Positions 1 to 9,081 of a DNA stretch of 27,155 nt are shown here, in pieces; position 1 is the first letter of the stretch, and every line of letters begins with the position of its first letter. A program made the position numbers and the translations under genes. The DNA is taken from contig JAFPXU010000118.1 in the NCBI GenBank assembly GCA_017394605.1, positions 1 through 27,155 of the forward strand, given 5' to 3'. The notes beneath the pieces were generated by a model. It was given only the letters and a program-made list of their open reading frames with translations. It was not told the origin of the DNA and made no database searches. The DNA comes from Clostridia bacterium. Its GTDB lineage: Bacteria > Bacillota_A > Clostridia > Christensenellales > CAG-138.

Positions 1-130
1 AAAATGCCGCATCCCATCGATTAGACATCATTGTCTGGTTCAACAAACTCCGATTTATTTGTCTGTTTACCAGTCATCATCCAGCATTGCAGACAGGCTC
101 TCGGCCTCGTCTACTCAAAGCATTCTATAA
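1..130. other. Window edge, no gene assigned
   Basis: No convincing gene is seen here. The plus-strand frame from base 1 meets a TAG at 22-24, so a gene entering from the left could end there, but seven codons are too few to identify it. The longer open frames starting at 31 and 87 run through the tmRNA gene on the other strand, have no ribosome binding site and look unlike any protein. Confidence 0.4.
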
Positions 131-131
131 C

Positions 132-174
132 AAAAAGAAAAGAACGGCAATTCTATCAAAATTACCGTTCTTTT
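132..174 (-). terminator. Rho-independent terminator of ssrA
   Basis: A perfect 10-bp inverted repeat (138-147 with 165-174; arm CCGTTCTTTT on the plus strand) begins just after the tmRNA CCA end. On the minus strand the hairpin is followed by CTTTTT. It ends the tmRNA transcript. Confidence 0.85.
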
Positions 175-175
175 A

Positions 176-527
176 TGGTGGAGGCGGGGAGAGTCGAACT
201 CCCGTCCGAAAAGCTGTCAGTAAGAATTTCTACGAGCGTAGGCAACGTCTTGATTTCCTCGCATGCACGTTACATTGCCGAAACCTGCTTTGAGTAGCTT
301 CATAAAATCCGGTCCGCCGCAAAGCTTAAGCGGATTCGTTCCCTACCCTGAATGACGCCCAATCCACCGGCAGTAGGTTTCCGGAGGTTGAACGGACGCA
401 GCGTTACGCTGCGACAGGCAAAGTATTGTTGTCAGTTACTTTAAACTGTTCCCGTTTTTATCGAAGCACGGGTCTTCGGCTCGCTTATCCGACCTCCATG
501 GATCCCGTCGAAACCAGGTTCGCCCCC
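176..527 (-). ncRNA. ssrA: tmRNA (transfer-messenger RNA)
   Basis: tmRNA rescues ribosomes stalled on broken messages, working with SmpB. The 5' end reads GGGGGCGAACCTGG and continues into the conserved TTTCGACGGG. The 3' end carries a T-arm (GGGAG-TTCGACT-CTCCC) and CGCCTCC-ACCA, which pairs with the 5' GGGGGCG to form the acceptor stem with one G-U pair. The length of about 352 nt is normal. The tag frame ends at TAA (404-406), inside a GCAGCG-TAA-CGCTGC hairpin. If translation resumes at GAC (431-433), after the GTAACT context common in Clostridia, the encoded tag is DNNTLPVAA. The resume codon is inferred from context, while the terminal PVAA reading is certain in this frame. smpB lies two genes upstream on the same strand. 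Confidence 0.96.
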
Positions 528-539
528 AAAGCAATAACA

Positions 540-568
540 GTTATATCAAAACAGGTTTAAAAAATCAA
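540..568 (-). promoter_or_regulatory. Predicted ssrA promoter inside lysA 3' end
   Basis: On the minus strand TTGATT (563-568) and TATAAC (540-545) are separated by 17 bp. The -10 box directly abuts the lysA stop codon. A start near 533 would give a very short 5' leader before mature tmRNA at 527, as expected for RNase P processing. This is inferred from consensus matching. Confidence 0.6.
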
Positions 569-1790
569 GCGTCGCGAAATAGTCGGAAGGCTTCTCCGCC
601 CTTCGGATCAGACGGACCTGCCCGTTTTCCATCAGAAGTTCCGCGCATCTGAGTTTGCCGTTGTAATTGTAGCCCATGGAATGACCGTGCGCGCCGGAAT
701 CATGGATCACGAGATAATCCCCGATTTCAACTTTGGGCAACGGACGGTCGATCGCGAACTTGTCATTGTTCTCGCAAAGCGACCCTGTTACATCGTAAAT
801 CTCCGAACAGGGCTCGTTCTCTTTCCCGAGTACCGTGATATGATGATACGCTCCGTACATGGCGGGCCGCATCAGGTTGCAGGCGCAGGCATCGACGCCG
901 ATATAGTGCTTGTACGTATTCTTCTCGTGGATCGCCTTTGTCACAAGATATCCGTAAGGACCGGTGATATACCTTCCCATCTCCGTATAGATGGAGATAT
1001 CGAGTCCCGCCGGCACGACTACTTCCCTGTATACCCGTTCGACTTCTGATCCGATATATGCGATGTCCGCCTCTTTCTCATACGGCTGATACGGAATGCC
1101 GATACCGCCGGACAGGTTGACGAATGTCACGGTCGCGCCGAGTTCTTTTTTGAGATCAACGGCAAGCCGGAACAGCTTTCTCGCGAGTGTCGGATAATAC
1201 GTTTCGTCCGTTGTGTTGCTGGCAAGAAACGCGTGGAGACCGAACTCCTTCGCACCGTATCCGAGCAGCTTTTTGACGCCCTCAAAGATCTGGTCGCGGG
1301 TAAAGCCGTATTTCGCTTCTCCGGGATTGCCCATGATGGTATTCCCGAGCATGAACTCACCGCCGGGATTGAATCTGAGACTGATCCGCTCGGGGATTCC
1401 CCCGTTTTCCTTCAGAAAATCGATATGGGTAATGTCGTCCAGGTTGACGGTTGCCTGCAGTTTTCTCGCGAGCACAAATTCCTCCGCAGGCGTATCATTG
1501 CTGGAGAACATGATGTCATTGCCCCCGATGTCCAAAGCGTCGCAAAGCATCAGCTCCGTATAGCTGGAACAGTCCATCCCGCACCCTTCGGAATGCAGAA
1601 GTTTCATGATCTCAGGATTCGGAAGGGCTTTGACAGCGAAGAATTCCTTGTATCCCTTGTTCCAGGAAAACGCGCGCTGCAACCGCTTCAGATTGAAGCG
1701 GATGGCGTCGCCGTCATAGATATAAAAGGGAGTCGGAAACGTTTTTGCGGTTTCCGCAGCAAATTCTTTTGTAAACGGAACTGTTTTCAT
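546..1790 (-). CDS. lysA: Diaminopimelate decarboxylase
   Basis: This 414-residue PLP enzyme (fold III, alanine racemase-like barrel plus C-terminal beta domain) converts meso-diaminopimelate to L-lysine, the last step of lysine synthesis, in the cytoplasm. The PLP lysine is probably K54 in [10 protein letters not shown]. The glycine-rich phosphate loop is seen in LSGGIGIPY, and [11 protein letters not shown] and [14 protein letters not shown] match conserved C-terminal segments. The cysteine motif, usually CESGD, reads CENND; I believe this variant occurs in a long subfamily of LysA in Clostridia. The ATG overlaps the smpB stop as ATGA and is preceded by AAGGAGGGG, so it is translationally coupled to smpB. 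The ssrA promoter lies in its last codons. Confidence 0.93.
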   Translation of the reverse strand: MKTVPFTKEFAAETAKTFPTPFYIYDGDAIRFNLKRLQRAFSWNKGYKEFFAVKALPNPEIMKLLHSEGCGMDCSSYTELMLCDALDIGGNDIMFSSNDTPAEEFVLARKLQATVNLDDITHIDFLKENGGIPERISLRFNPGGEFMLGNTIMGNPGEAKYGFTRDQIFEGVKKLLGYGAKEFGLHAFLASNTTDETYYPTLARKLFRLAVDLKKELGATVTFVNLSGGIGIPYQPYEKEADIAYIGSEVERVYREVVVPAGLDISIYTEMGRYITGPYGYLVTKAIHEKNTYKHYIGVDACACNLMRPAMYGAYHHITVLGKENEPCSEIYDVTGSLCENNDKFAIDRPLPKVEIGDYLVIHDSGAHGHSMGYNYNGKLRCAELLMENGQVRLIRRAEKPSDYFATLDFLNLF

Positions 1791-2251
1791 TTATACCCCT
1801 CCTTCATTCTCCTGTCCATTTCACGGTCCGCGTCGCGTTCGGCGATGCTGTGCCGCTTGTCATAGATCTTCTTGCCTTTCGCGACTGCCAGCTCCACTTT
1901 GACCCTGCCGTTTTTCAGATATACGGACAGCGGGACGAGGCTCATCCCCTCTTTTTCCTGCGCCTTTCCGAGTTTCAGGATCTCGCGTTTATGAGCCAGA
2001 AGCTTTCTCGTACGGAACGGGTCATGATTGAAGATGTTGCCCTGATCATAAGGACTGATATGCACGCCGATCAGCAGGAGCTCCTCTGCCTTGACCTGCG
2101 CATAGCTGTCCTTCAGATTGATCTGACCCTGGCGGACACTTTTGACTTCGGTTCCGGTCAGCGCGATCCCGCACTCCAGCGTGTCCTCGATAAAGTAATC
2201 ATGGCGGGCTTTTTTATTCGTTGCGATGATTTTAACGCCGTTCGTTTTCAT
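1787..2251 (-). CDS. smpB: SsrA-binding protein SmpB
   Basis: SmpB binds tmRNA and places it in the A site of stalled ribosomes for trans-translation. The 154-residue length is standard. Conserved features include the N-terminal [21 protein letters not shown], the GTEVKSVR motif, [20 protein letters not shown] and a basic tail with [19 protein letters not shown], the helix that enters the mRNA channel. The start ATG has only a distant GGAG (16 nt upstream), so initiation looks weak, yet no in-frame ATG or GTG occurs upstream. It overlaps lysA by 4 bp. The secG terminator sits only about 30 bp before its start, so its promoter must overlap that region. I could not identify one with confidence. 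Confidence 0.96.
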   Translation of the reverse strand: MKTNGVKIIATNKKARHDYFIEDTLECGIALTGTEVKSVRQGQINLKDSYAQVKAEELLLIGVHISPYDQGNIFNHDPFRTRKLLAHKREILKLGKAQEKEGMSLVPLSVYLKNGRVKVELAVAKGKKIYDKRHSIAERDADREMDRRMKEGYK

Positions 2252-2278
2252 AATGATGCGTGACAGTCTCCATAACTA

Positions 2279-2320
2279 AAAATAAAAATGCGTTCTGATC
2301 CGGTTACATCAGAACGCATT
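2279..2320 (-). terminator. Rho-independent terminator after secG
   Basis: A perfect 13-bp inverted repeat (2287-2299 with 2308-2320) has an 8-nt loop. On the minus strand it is followed by TTTTTATTTTTAG. It closes the long ruvC-to-secG gene block and separates it from smpB-lysA. Confidence 0.92.
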
Positions 2321-2336
2321 CAGGGTTCGTAATTAC

Positions 2337-2576
2337 TCAGCCGATCACTGCCAGAACAAGTGCGAGAACACCGAAAACAATCGCGAGAATGATGGTGATT
2401 TTCTGCAGCTTGGCTTCCTTGCTGGCAGCGCGTCCCTTTGATGTAAAAGATGCGCCATCGTCACCAAAAGCGGCACCGAGACCGGCAGTTTTGGTCTTCT
2501 GCATCAGTACGATGATGATCATTCCGATCGCATCCAGAACCAAAAGAACCGTAATGATGATTGACAAAATGTTCAT
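2337..2576 (-). CDS. secG: Preprotein translocase subunit SecG
   Basis: SecG is a small partner of the SecYEG protein-export channel. At 79 residues it has the usual length, with two membrane helices (about 3-25 and 58-78) joined by a loop carrying the conserved LMQKTKTAGLGAAFG segment. An upstream frame extends to 2651, but the ATG at 2576 is preferred because it has TTGGAGGA at good spacing, starts directly at the first membrane helix and avoids overlap with gpmI. secG is often followed by rnr and smpB in Firmicutes. Here smpB follows directly and no rnr is present in the window. Confidence 0.93.
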   Translation of the reverse strand: MNILSIIITVLLVLDAIGMIIIVLMQKTKTAGLGAAFGDDGASFTSKGRAASKEAKLQKITIILAIVFGVLALVLAVIG

Positions 2577-2607
2577 ACAACAAAATCCTCCAACATGACT
2601 AAAGGTA

Positions 2608-2636
2608 ATATTATCATGTGCTGAAAGAATAAGCAA
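2608..2636 (-). promoter_or_regulatory. Possible secG promoter
   Basis: TTGCTT (2631-2636) and TAATAT (2608-2613) are 17 bp apart on the minus strand, between gpmI and secG. It may give extra secG transcription on top of read-through from gpmI. This is a consensus match only. Confidence 0.35.
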
Positions 2637-2640
2637 GCAC

Positions 2641-4185
2641 TTATTTTTCAATCAGAGACTTCCCTGTCATCTCGTCCGGAACCGGAAGCCCCATCAGCTC
2701 GAGGAGCGTCGGAGCCAGATCAGACAGACGCCCGCCGGATCTCAGACTGCAGTTCTTCTCTTTTTCGCCGACGAGAATGACGGGAACAGGATTCGTCGTA
2801 TGTGCGGTAAACGGTACCTGGTTCACTTCATCCCACATATATTCGGAATTACCGTGATCGGCCGTAATGATGCAGTTTCCGCCGGTTTCGAGGATCGCAT
2901 CAACGAGAAGCCTGACACAGCTGTCAACGACATGGACAGCAGCGACAGCGGCGTCCATTACGCCCGTATGTCCGACCATGTCACAGTTTGCGAAATTCAG
3001 GATCATTGCGTCGTATTCGCCGCTTTCGATCCGTTTCACTGCCTCGTCGGTAACCAGAAACGCACTCATCTCAGGCTGGAGATCGTAGGTCGCGACCTTC
3101 GGCGATGGAATCAGACAACGGTCCTCCCCGGGATTCGGAGCTTCCACGCCGCCGTTGAAGAAGAACGTCACATGTGCGTATTTCTCCGTTTCCGCGATGC
3201 GCAGCTGCTTCTTGCCGCATTTTGACAGATACTCTCCGAGCGTGTTTCGGTACGATTCCGGACGGTATGCGATATGCACAAGGTCACCGAAGGTCTTGTC
3301 GTATTGCGTCATGCATACATAATACAGCGGGAAGAAGCCGTTTCTGCGGTGGAAACCGTCGAAATCCTCGAAGATGTACGACCTGGTGATCTCCCGCGCA
3401 CGGTCAGGACGGAAGTTGAAGAAGATCACGGAGTCGTTTTCGGCGATTGTAGCGGTAGGCTTTCCGTCACGTACAACTACGGTGGGGACGACAAACTCGT
3501 CGGTCACACCCTCGTCGTAACTGTTCTGCATGGCTTCCGGCGCGGAATCCGCGGTCAATCCCTCTCCGTACGTCATGGCGGCATAAGCCTTTTCCACGCG
3601 TTCGAAGCGGTTGTCACGGTCCATGGCGTAGTATCGGCCCATAACGGTCGCGATCTTGCCAATGCCGATCTCCTGCATCTTGGCTTCAAGCTGCTCGATG
3701 TATCCCTTGCCGCTGGAAGGAGGAACGTCTCTTCCGTCCATAAAGCAGTGAACATATACCTTTTCGACCCCGCTGTCTTTCGCGAGTTTGAGAAGCGCGT
3801 AAAGATGCGTCAGATGACTGTGTACGCCGCCGTCGGAGCAGAGCCCGAGAAGGTGAAGAGCGGAATCATGTTCCTTGCAGTTCTGGATCGCACCAAGGAA
3901 CGCGGGATTCTCAAAGAAGTCGCCGTCGGCGATCGATTTTGAAATCCTGGTGTATTCCTGATAGATGATCCTTCCTGCGCCGATGTTCAGGTGCCCGACC
4001 TCGGAGTTCCCCATCTGTCCGTCCGGAAGGCCCACATCCATTCCGCTCGCCCCAATCAGCGTATGCGGATATTCATCCCACAGCTCGTGAATGTTTTCGA
4101 TGCCGTCTGTCAGAACAGCGTTTCCTTCAGGCTCTTCTCTGTAGCCGAATCCGTCAAGGATCAGCAGTGCGGTTATAGGTTTCAT
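2641..4185 (-). CDS. gpmI: 2,3-bisphosphoglycerate-independent phosphoglycerate mutase
   Basis: This enzyme interconverts 3- and 2-phosphoglycerate in lower glycolysis, using two metal ions (usually Mn2+) and a phosphoserine intermediate. The 514-residue length is typical. The first metal site is in [10 protein letters not shown] (D11), the nucleophile serine is S61 in [17 protein letters not shown], and the second alkaline-phosphatase-like metal site is in [22 protein letters not shown] belongs to the inserted phosphotransfer domain. The ATG overlaps the tpiA stop by one base (TGATG), which indicates coupling. It follows pgk and tpiA in pathway-related order. The usual companions gap and eno are not in the window. 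Confidence 0.97.
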   Translation of the reverse strand: MKPITALLILDGFGYREEPEGNAVLTDGIENIHELWDEYPHTLIGASGMDVGLPDGQMGNSEVGHLNIGAGRIIYQEYTRISKSIADGDFFENPAFLGAIQNCKEHDSALHLLGLCSDGGVHSHLTHLYALLKLAKDSGVEKVYVHCFMDGRDVPPSSGKGYIEQLEAKMQEIGIGKIATVMGRYYAMDRDNRFERVEKAYAAMTYGEGLTADSAPEAMQNSYDEGVTDEFVVPTVVVRDGKPTATIAENDSVIFFNFRPDRAREITRSYIFEDFDGFHRRNGFFPLYYVCMTQYDKTFGDLVHIAYRPESYRNTLGEYLSKCGKKQLRIAETEKYAHVTFFFNGGVEAPNPGEDRCLIPSPKVATYDLQPEMSAFLVTDEAVKRIESGEYDAMILNFANCDMVGHTGVMDAAVAAVHVVDSCVRLLVDAILETGGNCIITADHGNSEYMWDEVNQVPFTAHTTNPVPVILVGEKEKNCSLRSGGRLSDLAPTLLELMGLPVPDEMTGKSLIEK

Positions 4186-4931
4186 CAGTAGTTTACCACC
4201 CCTGCGAAGTCCGCCGCTTTCAGGCTCGCGCCGCCAATAAGACCGCCGTCGATCTCCGGCATGCTCATCAGATCCGTCGCGTTGGAGGGCTTCATGCTTC
4301 CGCCGTACTGGATGCGGAGTTTCGAAGCGGCATCCTCTCCGAAGAGAGCGCAGACGGCGTTGCGGATCACGCCGATCGTTTCGTTCGCGTCTTCCTTTGT
4401 AGCGGTCTTGCCGGTTCCGATCGCCCAGATGGGTTCATATGCGATCACGCAGTTCAGAAGCTCTTCTGCGGAGAATCCGGCAAGATCCCCGTTGATCTGC
4501 GCCGTTACGATATCGTTCGTGACACCGCTCTCACGCTGCTCAAGCGTTTCGCCTACGCAGATGATCGGCTTGAGACCTGCCTCAAGCGCCTTCTTGGAAC
4601 GCTTGTTGACGGTTTCGTCCGTTTCACCGAAATACTGGCGTCTCTCGCTGTGACCGATGATGACGTATTCCACGCCGTATTCCTTGAGCATATCGGCAGC
4701 GACTTCGCCTGTGAAAGCGCCTTTGTCCGCCCAGTGTACATTCTGAGCGCCGAGTTTGATGTTTGTTCCTTTGATCAGCTCGCTAACGACCGGAAGATCG
4801 ATGTAAGGCGGGCAGATCACGACTTCACATTTCGCGTCCTTGACGAGGGGGATCAGATCCTTAACAAGATCTTTTGCCTGGGAAGGCGTCATGTTCATTT
4901 TCCAGTTTCCTGCGATGATTGGTTTTCTCAT
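4185..4931 (-). CDS. tpiA: Triosephosphate isomerase
   Basis: This enzyme interconverts dihydroxyacetone phosphate and glyceraldehyde 3-phosphate. The 248-residue TIM barrel is complete. The catalytic residues are visible: K11 in AGNWKMN, H94 in IIGHSERR and E166 in [14 protein letters not shown], whose last part is mobile loop 6. The phosphate-binding IQYGGSMKP and GGLIGGASL segments are intact. The start has AAAGGAAAG upstream. It sits between pgk and gpmI, with about 40 bp to pgk and a one-base overlap with gpmI. Confidence 0.98.
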   Translation of the reverse strand: MRKPIIAGNWKMNMTPSQAKDLVKDLIPLVKDAKCEVVICPPYIDLPVVSELIKGTNIKLGAQNVHWADKGAFTGEVAADMLKEYGVEYVIIGHSERRQYFGETDETVNKRSKKALEAGLKPIICVGETLEQRESGVTNDIVTAQINGDLAGFSAEELLNCVIAYEPIWAIGTGKTATKEDANETIGVIRNAVCALFGEDAASKLRIQYGGSMKPSNATDLMSMPEIDGGLIGGASLKAADFAGVVNY

Positions 4932-4972
4932 ATTATCTACACTTTCCTTTATATTTATTTTTCAGATTTATC

Positions 4973-6160
4973 TTATTTATCATTGAGCGCCGCAACGCCG
5001 GGAAGGATCTTGCCCTCGAGGAATTCGAGAGATGCGCCGCCGCCGGTCGAGATATGCGTGATCTTATCCGCATAGCCGAGCTTCTTGACAGCCGACGCGG
5101 AATCGCCGCCGCCCACGATCGTAACACCGCCGCATTCCGCACAGGCTTCCGCAATCTTCTGCGTGCCTTCCGCGAACGGCTTGAACTCGAACACGCCCAT
5201 AGGTCCGTTCCAGACGACCGTCTTTGCCTTTTTGATTGCTTCCGCGTATTTTGCGATCGTCTTGGGACCGATATCCATGCCCATCCATCCGTCCGGGATG
5301 TCCACGCCGTCGGTTACCTTTTTGTCGGCTTCCGCGTCAAAACGGTCCGCGATCACGTGATCTTCCGGCAGAAGCATCGCGACTTTCTTCTCCTCCGCCT
5401 CTTTGAGCAGATCGGACGCGAGTCCGATATTGTCGCTGTCAAGCAGGGAGCTTCCGATGGAATGACCCTGCGCTTTCAGGAAGGTGTATGCCATTCCTCC
5501 GCCGATCACGAGGCAGTCGCACTTGGTCAGAAGGTTCTTGATGACGCCGATCTTGTCGGAAACCTTCGCACCGCCGAGGATGGCGATGAAAGGACGTTCC
5601 GGATCTTCCAGAGCCTTACCCATGATGTCAAGTTCCTTACCGATCAGGAAGCCCGCCACGGCAGGAATGTATGCCGCGATACCAGCAGTGGAAGCGTGCG
5701 CACGGTGTACGGTTCCGAACGCGTCGGAGACATAGACATCCGCAAGAGAAGCGAGCTCCTTGGCAAACGCGGGGTCGTTCTTTTCCTCTTCCGCATAGAA
5801 GCGTACATTCTCCAGCAGAACGATTTCCCCGTCCTTAAGCGCGTCAATCGCTGCGCGGGCGGAAGGTCCGATCGTATCTTCGGCGAACGTGATCTTCGTA
5901 TCCGGAAGGAGCTCCGCGAGACGTTTCGCTACAGGTGCGAGCGTGAATTCCTTGTTGACTTTTCCCTTCGGACGTCCGAGGTGAGAACAGAGAATCACTT
6001 TCGCGTTATTCTCAAGCAGGTATTTGATTGTGGGAAGAGCGGCAACGATCCTCTTGTCATCGGAAACATTGCCGTCTGCGTCGATCGGTACGTTGAAATC
6101 AACGCGGACAAACACTTTCTTCCCGGCAACATCGATATCACGAACTGTTTTTTTAGCCAT
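4973..6160 (-). CDS. pgk: Phosphoglycerate kinase
   Basis: This kinase transfers phosphate from 1,3-bisphosphoglycerate to ADP, the first ATP-yielding step of glycolysis. The 395-residue length is typical. The N-terminal domain shows the signature [10 protein letters not shown], then [10 protein letters not shown] and [16 protein letters not shown]. The nucleotide domain shows [39 protein letters not shown] and the end loop [13 protein letters not shown] with [19 protein letters not shown] precedes the ATG. Only about 30 bp separates it from the MBL-hydrolase gene upstream, so it is probably read from the ruvC-proS transcript. Confidence 0.98.
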   Translation of the reverse strand: MAKKTVRDIDVAGKKVFVRVDFNVPIDADGNVSDDKRIVAALPTIKYLLENNAKVILCSHLGRPKGKVNKEFTLAPVAKRLAELLPDTKITFAEDTIGPSARAAIDALKDGEIVLLENVRFYAEEEKNDPAFAKELASLADVYVSDAFGTVHRAHASTAGIAAYIPAVAGFLIGKELDIMGKALEDPERPFIAILGGAKVSDKIGVIKNLLTKCDCLVIGGGMAYTFLKAQGHSIGSSLLDSDNIGLASDLLKEAEEKKVAMLLPEDHVIADRFDAEADKKVTDGVDIPDGWMGMDIGPKTIAKYAEAIKKAKTVVWNGPMGVFEFKPFAEGTQKIAEACAECGGVTIVGGGDSASAVKKLGYADKITHISTGGGASLEFLEGKILPGVAALNDK

Positions 6161-6191
6161 GGTTCATTATCCTTTCTATGCAATTAATTAT

Positions 6192-6908
6192 TTAGAATTC
6201 AAAAACTGATAAATCTTTCGCATAAACACATCCGTCCGGAACAGATTCCGATCCGGATTCCGCGGTATCTCCTCCGAAATGATGGCTCAGCACCATCTTT
6301 TTGACCCCCGCACGGCTGCGAAGCAGGCCGATCTGTCCCGGGGACATATGAATCCCCTTCCGTACTTCCGCCTGCGCATCGGTAAAGCAGCTGTCCGAGA
6401 CGGCAAGGTCCGCTCCGCGCATCAGATCGTCCAGTCCGTCAAAAACTGCGGTATCTCCCGTATAGAAGAATGACCGGTCCGGACCGTCGATTCTGACGCA
6501 GTACGCTTCCACAGGGTGAATAGCGCGGAAGAAACGAAGGCGAAGACCGCCGATTTCAAACACCGCCCCGTCCGAAACGGTCTCCTGCCCGAAAACTCCG
6601 GTGCCGGAAAGGAACCGTTCCAGCACAGACCCGTTCGGATCCGGCGCAAATAGGCGTACGGAACGATTTACGGGAGAGGCTTCCAGCGCGTATCTCAGCA
6701 CCCCGATATCGCTGCAGTGATCGAAATGAAGATGCGTCAGAACGACAGCGTCCAGTTCGGACAAGTCACAGATCTGAAGTAGCCTTGATACAACACCGCT
6801 GCCGCAGTCCAGAAGGATTCTCGCGTCATCTATTTCGAGCAGATATCCGGAACAGGCGCCTCCGGGTTTCGGAAACGGACCTGATGTGCCTAGTACGGTC
6901 AGCTTCAT
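6192..6908 (-). CDS. MBL-fold metal-dependent hydrolase (YhfI/RNase Z-like)
   Basis: This is a 238-residue metallo-beta-lactamase-fold protein. The metal motif is THLHFDHCSD (H59, H61, D63, H64). Further metal ligands fit SFFYTGDTAVF (Asp) and a late VLSHHFGGD histidine pair. It resembles the YhfI / RNase Z-like group of small cytoplasmic hydrolases; the substrate is not known from sequence. A longer frame reaches 7061 inside proS, but its extra N-terminus is Arg-rich antisense-like sequence and lacks family similarity. The ATG at 6908 begins with the expected MKLTVLGTSGPFP and lies one base after the proS stop, which implies translational coupling. Confidence 0.85.
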   Translation of the reverse strand: MKLTVLGTSGPFPKPGGACSGYLLEIDDARILLDCGSGVVSRLLQICDLSELDAVVLTHLHFDHCSDIGVLRYALEASPVNRSVRLFAPDPNGSVLERFLSGTGVFGQETVSDGAVFEIGGLRLRFFRAIHPVEAYCVRIDGPDRSFFYTGDTAVFDGLDDLMRGADLAVSDSCFTDAQAEVRKGIHMSPGQIGLLRSRAGVKKMVLSHHFGGDTAESGSESVPDGCVYAKDLSVFEF

Positions 6909-6909
6909 A

Positions 6910-8355
6910 TCAATACGCCTTCGCGAAGTAGAAGTGATGCTTTGCAGGTCTTCCGCAGTGAATGCATTTGGAACCGGGATCCGCGTCGGGAGCGTCGAAC
7001 GGCATGCAGCGCGTCGTCGCGCCTGTCTTCGCTTTGATCGCGTCTTCGCACTCCCTGTCACCGCACCAGTTGGCGCGAACGAAACCGGTCTGAACGCCTT
7101 CAGCCAGTTCTTCGAACGTGGAAGCGATCACGGTCTTCTCCTCGCGGAATTTCAGAGCTTTCTTGTACATGCCGTCATGAACGTCATCCAGCATCTTCAG
7201 AAGTGTATCCGCAAGTCCTTCCATGGGAAGGGTCTGCTTTTCGAGATTGTCGCGCCGTACGGCGATAACCTGATTGTTCTCAATATCTCTGGGACCGACT
7301 TCCACGCGGATCGGTACGCCTTTCATCTCCCATTCATTGAACTTCCATCCGGGAGACTGGTCTCTGTCGTCGAGCTTTACGCGGATACCTGCGACCTCCA
7401 GACCGCTCATAATCTCTTTCGCCTTGTCCAGTACGCCTTCCTTGTGCATTGCGATCGGAAGGATCACGACCTGGATGGGCGCAACGCGCGGCGGCATCAC
7501 GAGACCGCGGTCATCGCCGTGGACCATGATCATGCCGCCGATCATGCGGGTGGATGTTCCCCAGGAAGTTGTGTAGCAGTATTCGAGCTTTCCTTCCTTG
7601 CTGAGGTACTGGATGTCATACGCTTTTGCAAAATGATCGGAAAGGTTGTGGCTTGTACCCATCTGGAGCGCTTTGCCGTCCTGCATCATCGCTTCCAGGG
7701 TATAGGTCGCGTACGCACCGGCAAATTTTTCCTTTTCGCTCTTCTGGCCGCAGATGACCGGAATCGCGAGCACGTTTTCCATAAAATCGCGGTAGGTCAT
7801 GAGCTGCTGCATGGTCTCGACCTGCGCTTCCTCGGCGGTCTCGTGAGCCGTATGTCCCTCCTGCCACAGGAACTCGCTTGTGCGCAGGAACGGACGTGTA
7901 TTCTTCTCCCAGCGGACGACGTTGCACCACTGGTTCAGAAGGAGCGGAAGGTCACGGTAGGACTGGACCCATCTGCTGAACATGGAGCAGATGATGGTCT
8001 CGCTTGTCGGACGGATCGCGAGACGCTCGGTCAGCATCTCTTCTCCTCCGTAGGTGACCCATGCGCACTCCGGGGCAAAGCCTTCGACATGATCTGCTTC
8101 TTTCTTCAGAAGACTCTCCGGAATGAAGAGAGGGAAATACGCGTTCTGATGGCCGGTCTTTTTGAATCGTGCGTCCATCTGCTGCTGCATCAGTTCCCAT
8201 ACGCGGTAGCCGTACGGACGGATGACCATGCATCCGCGCACGTCGGAATAATCGACCATTTCCGTTTTGATGATGACATCCGTGTACCACTGAGGAAAAT
8301 CCTCCTGGCGGGATGCAATCTGAGTGACAAATCCTTCTTGTTTGTTTTTAGCCAT
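6910..8355 (-). CDS. proS: Prolyl-tRNA synthetase, type 3 (archaeal/eukaryotic-like)
   Basis: This class II synthetase charges tRNA-Pro. The 481-residue form without an INS editing domain is the ProS type 3 group found in archaea, eukaryotes and some bacteria including Clostridia. Visible motifs are RPTSET (115-120, proline loop), motif 2 VVRWEKNTRPFLRTSEF followed by WQEGHTAH, and WGTSTRMIGGMIMVHGD near motif 3. The C-terminal zinc domain has cysteines at about 431, 436, 450, 464 and 467 and ends in the typical ..FAKAY. Its start overlaps the preceding coiled-coil gene by 8 bp, with GGAG about 12 nt upstream. A 563-codon frame on the opposite strand is a shadow of this gene. Confidence 0.96.
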   Translation of the reverse strand: MAKNKQEGFVTQIASRQEDFPQWYTDVIIKTEMVDYSDVRGCMVIRPYGYRVWELMQQQMDARFKKTGHQNAYFPLFIPESLLKKEADHVEGFAPECAWVTYGGEEMLTERLAIRPTSETIICSMFSRWVQSYRDLPLLLNQWCNVVRWEKNTRPFLRTSEFLWQEGHTAHETAEEAQVETMQQLMTYRDFMENVLAIPVICGQKSEKEKFAGAYATYTLEAMMQDGKALQMGTSHNLSDHFAKAYDIQYLSKEGKLEYCYTTSWGTSTRMIGGMIMVHGDDRGLVMPPRVAPIQVVILPIAMHKEGVLDKAKEIMSGLEVAGIRVKLDDRDQSPGWKFNEWEMKGVPIRVEVGPRDIENNQVIAVRRDNLEKQTLPMEGLADTLLKMLDDVHDGMYKKALKFREEKTVIASTFEELAEGVQTGFVRANWCGDRECEDAIKAKTGATTRCMPFDAPDADPGSKCIHCGRPAKHHFYFAKAY

Positions 8356-9079
8356 TTTTGTTTGTTTCTCCAGCGTTCAGTATCTCATCTATTAATGTTT
8401 CAAGATCCGTCTCTTTCTCCTTGCTTCCGGATTCGGGTACGATGTCTGATACTTTGGGGACATCGTTTCCATCATCAGGTTTGGGATCGTTGTCGGCGGA
8501 TGATGCCTTGTTTTCACTTTCCGCAAAGTATTCTTCCGGAATGTCGCGGTTCTGCAGCCTGTAAATGTTCCGCATGACGGCTCCGGGATCTTCGGAAGAA
8601 TCCTCAAAATCGGAACGGGTTTCCTTTTCCGTCGGAACAACCCGTTCGGCTTCTTCGCAGAAATCCTTTGTATCGAACTGATGCATCTGCTTTTTCGCGA
8701 ACTGCGCGAAGACCTTCGCGTTGGCCGAGGCGTCGTTCGCGGCGCGCTCAAGCGCATGGCTGTACTGACGGATCATATCCCGGTAACCGGATACGGCGGT
8801 CTCAGCCTGATTCATCAATTTGGCGGATTCCATCCTGGCATCCATGAGGATTTTGGATGCCTGCTCCTTTGCGTCCTCGATCAGGCACGAAGCGTTCTTC
8901 TTCGCGTCAGCGAGGATGGAATCAGTGCGTTCGGACAGATCGAGCGCGGTGCCGATCACCTTGTGTTCTCTTTCCTGGAACTGGCGGATCAGGACATCCT
9001 GCATATCGATGTTGCTGCGGAGGCGCTGAACGGTGCTTTCAAGGTCTTCGATTTTTGCCAAGAGTTCTTTCTTTTTCAT
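8348..9079 (-). CDS. Coiled-coil protein of unknown function, DivIVA-like flavour
   Basis: I do not recognise this 243-residue protein as a named family. Residues 1-125 are a predicted coiled coil with heptad spacing (KKKELLAKIEDLESTVQRLR) and runs such as ILADAKKNASCLIEDAKEQA, which recall the C-terminal part of DivIVA/GpsB-type proteins. The N-terminal lipid-binding DivIVA motif is not evident. Residues 130-243 are acidic, Ser/Asp/Glu-rich and probably disordered, ending in a short helical segment (ETDLETLIDEILNAGE) that could be a docking peptide. The ATG lies 2 bp after ruvB with GGAGG inside the ruvB end, and it overlaps proS by 8 bp. It has no membrane helix or signal peptide. Confidence 0.75.
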   Translation of the reverse strand: MKKKELLAKIEDLESTVQRLRSNIDMQDVLIRQFQEREHKVIGTALDLSERTDSILADAKKNASCLIEDAKEQASKILMDARMESAKLMNQAETAVSGYRDMIRQYSHALERAANDASANAKVFAQFAKKQMHQFDTKDFCEEAERVVPTEKETRSDFEDSSEDPGAVMRNIYRLQNRDIPEEYFAESENKASSADNDPKPDDGNDVPKVSDIVPESGSKEKETDLETLIDEILNAGETNKNG

Positions 9080-9081
9080 GT

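Noticed and set aside
31..297. 88-codon frame at the left edge
   Set aside because: It runs through the tmRNA terminator and the tmRNA 3' end, and shows no start signal.
4919..6187. 422-codon open frame on the plus strand
   Set aside because: Fully antisense to pgk, with Arg/Asp-rich non-protein-like sequence. pgk is certain.
6886..8577. 563-codon open frame on the plus strand
   Set aside because: It lies opposite proS, lacks a ribosome binding site and has His/Arg/Cys-rich composition typical of an antisense shadow caused by codon bias.
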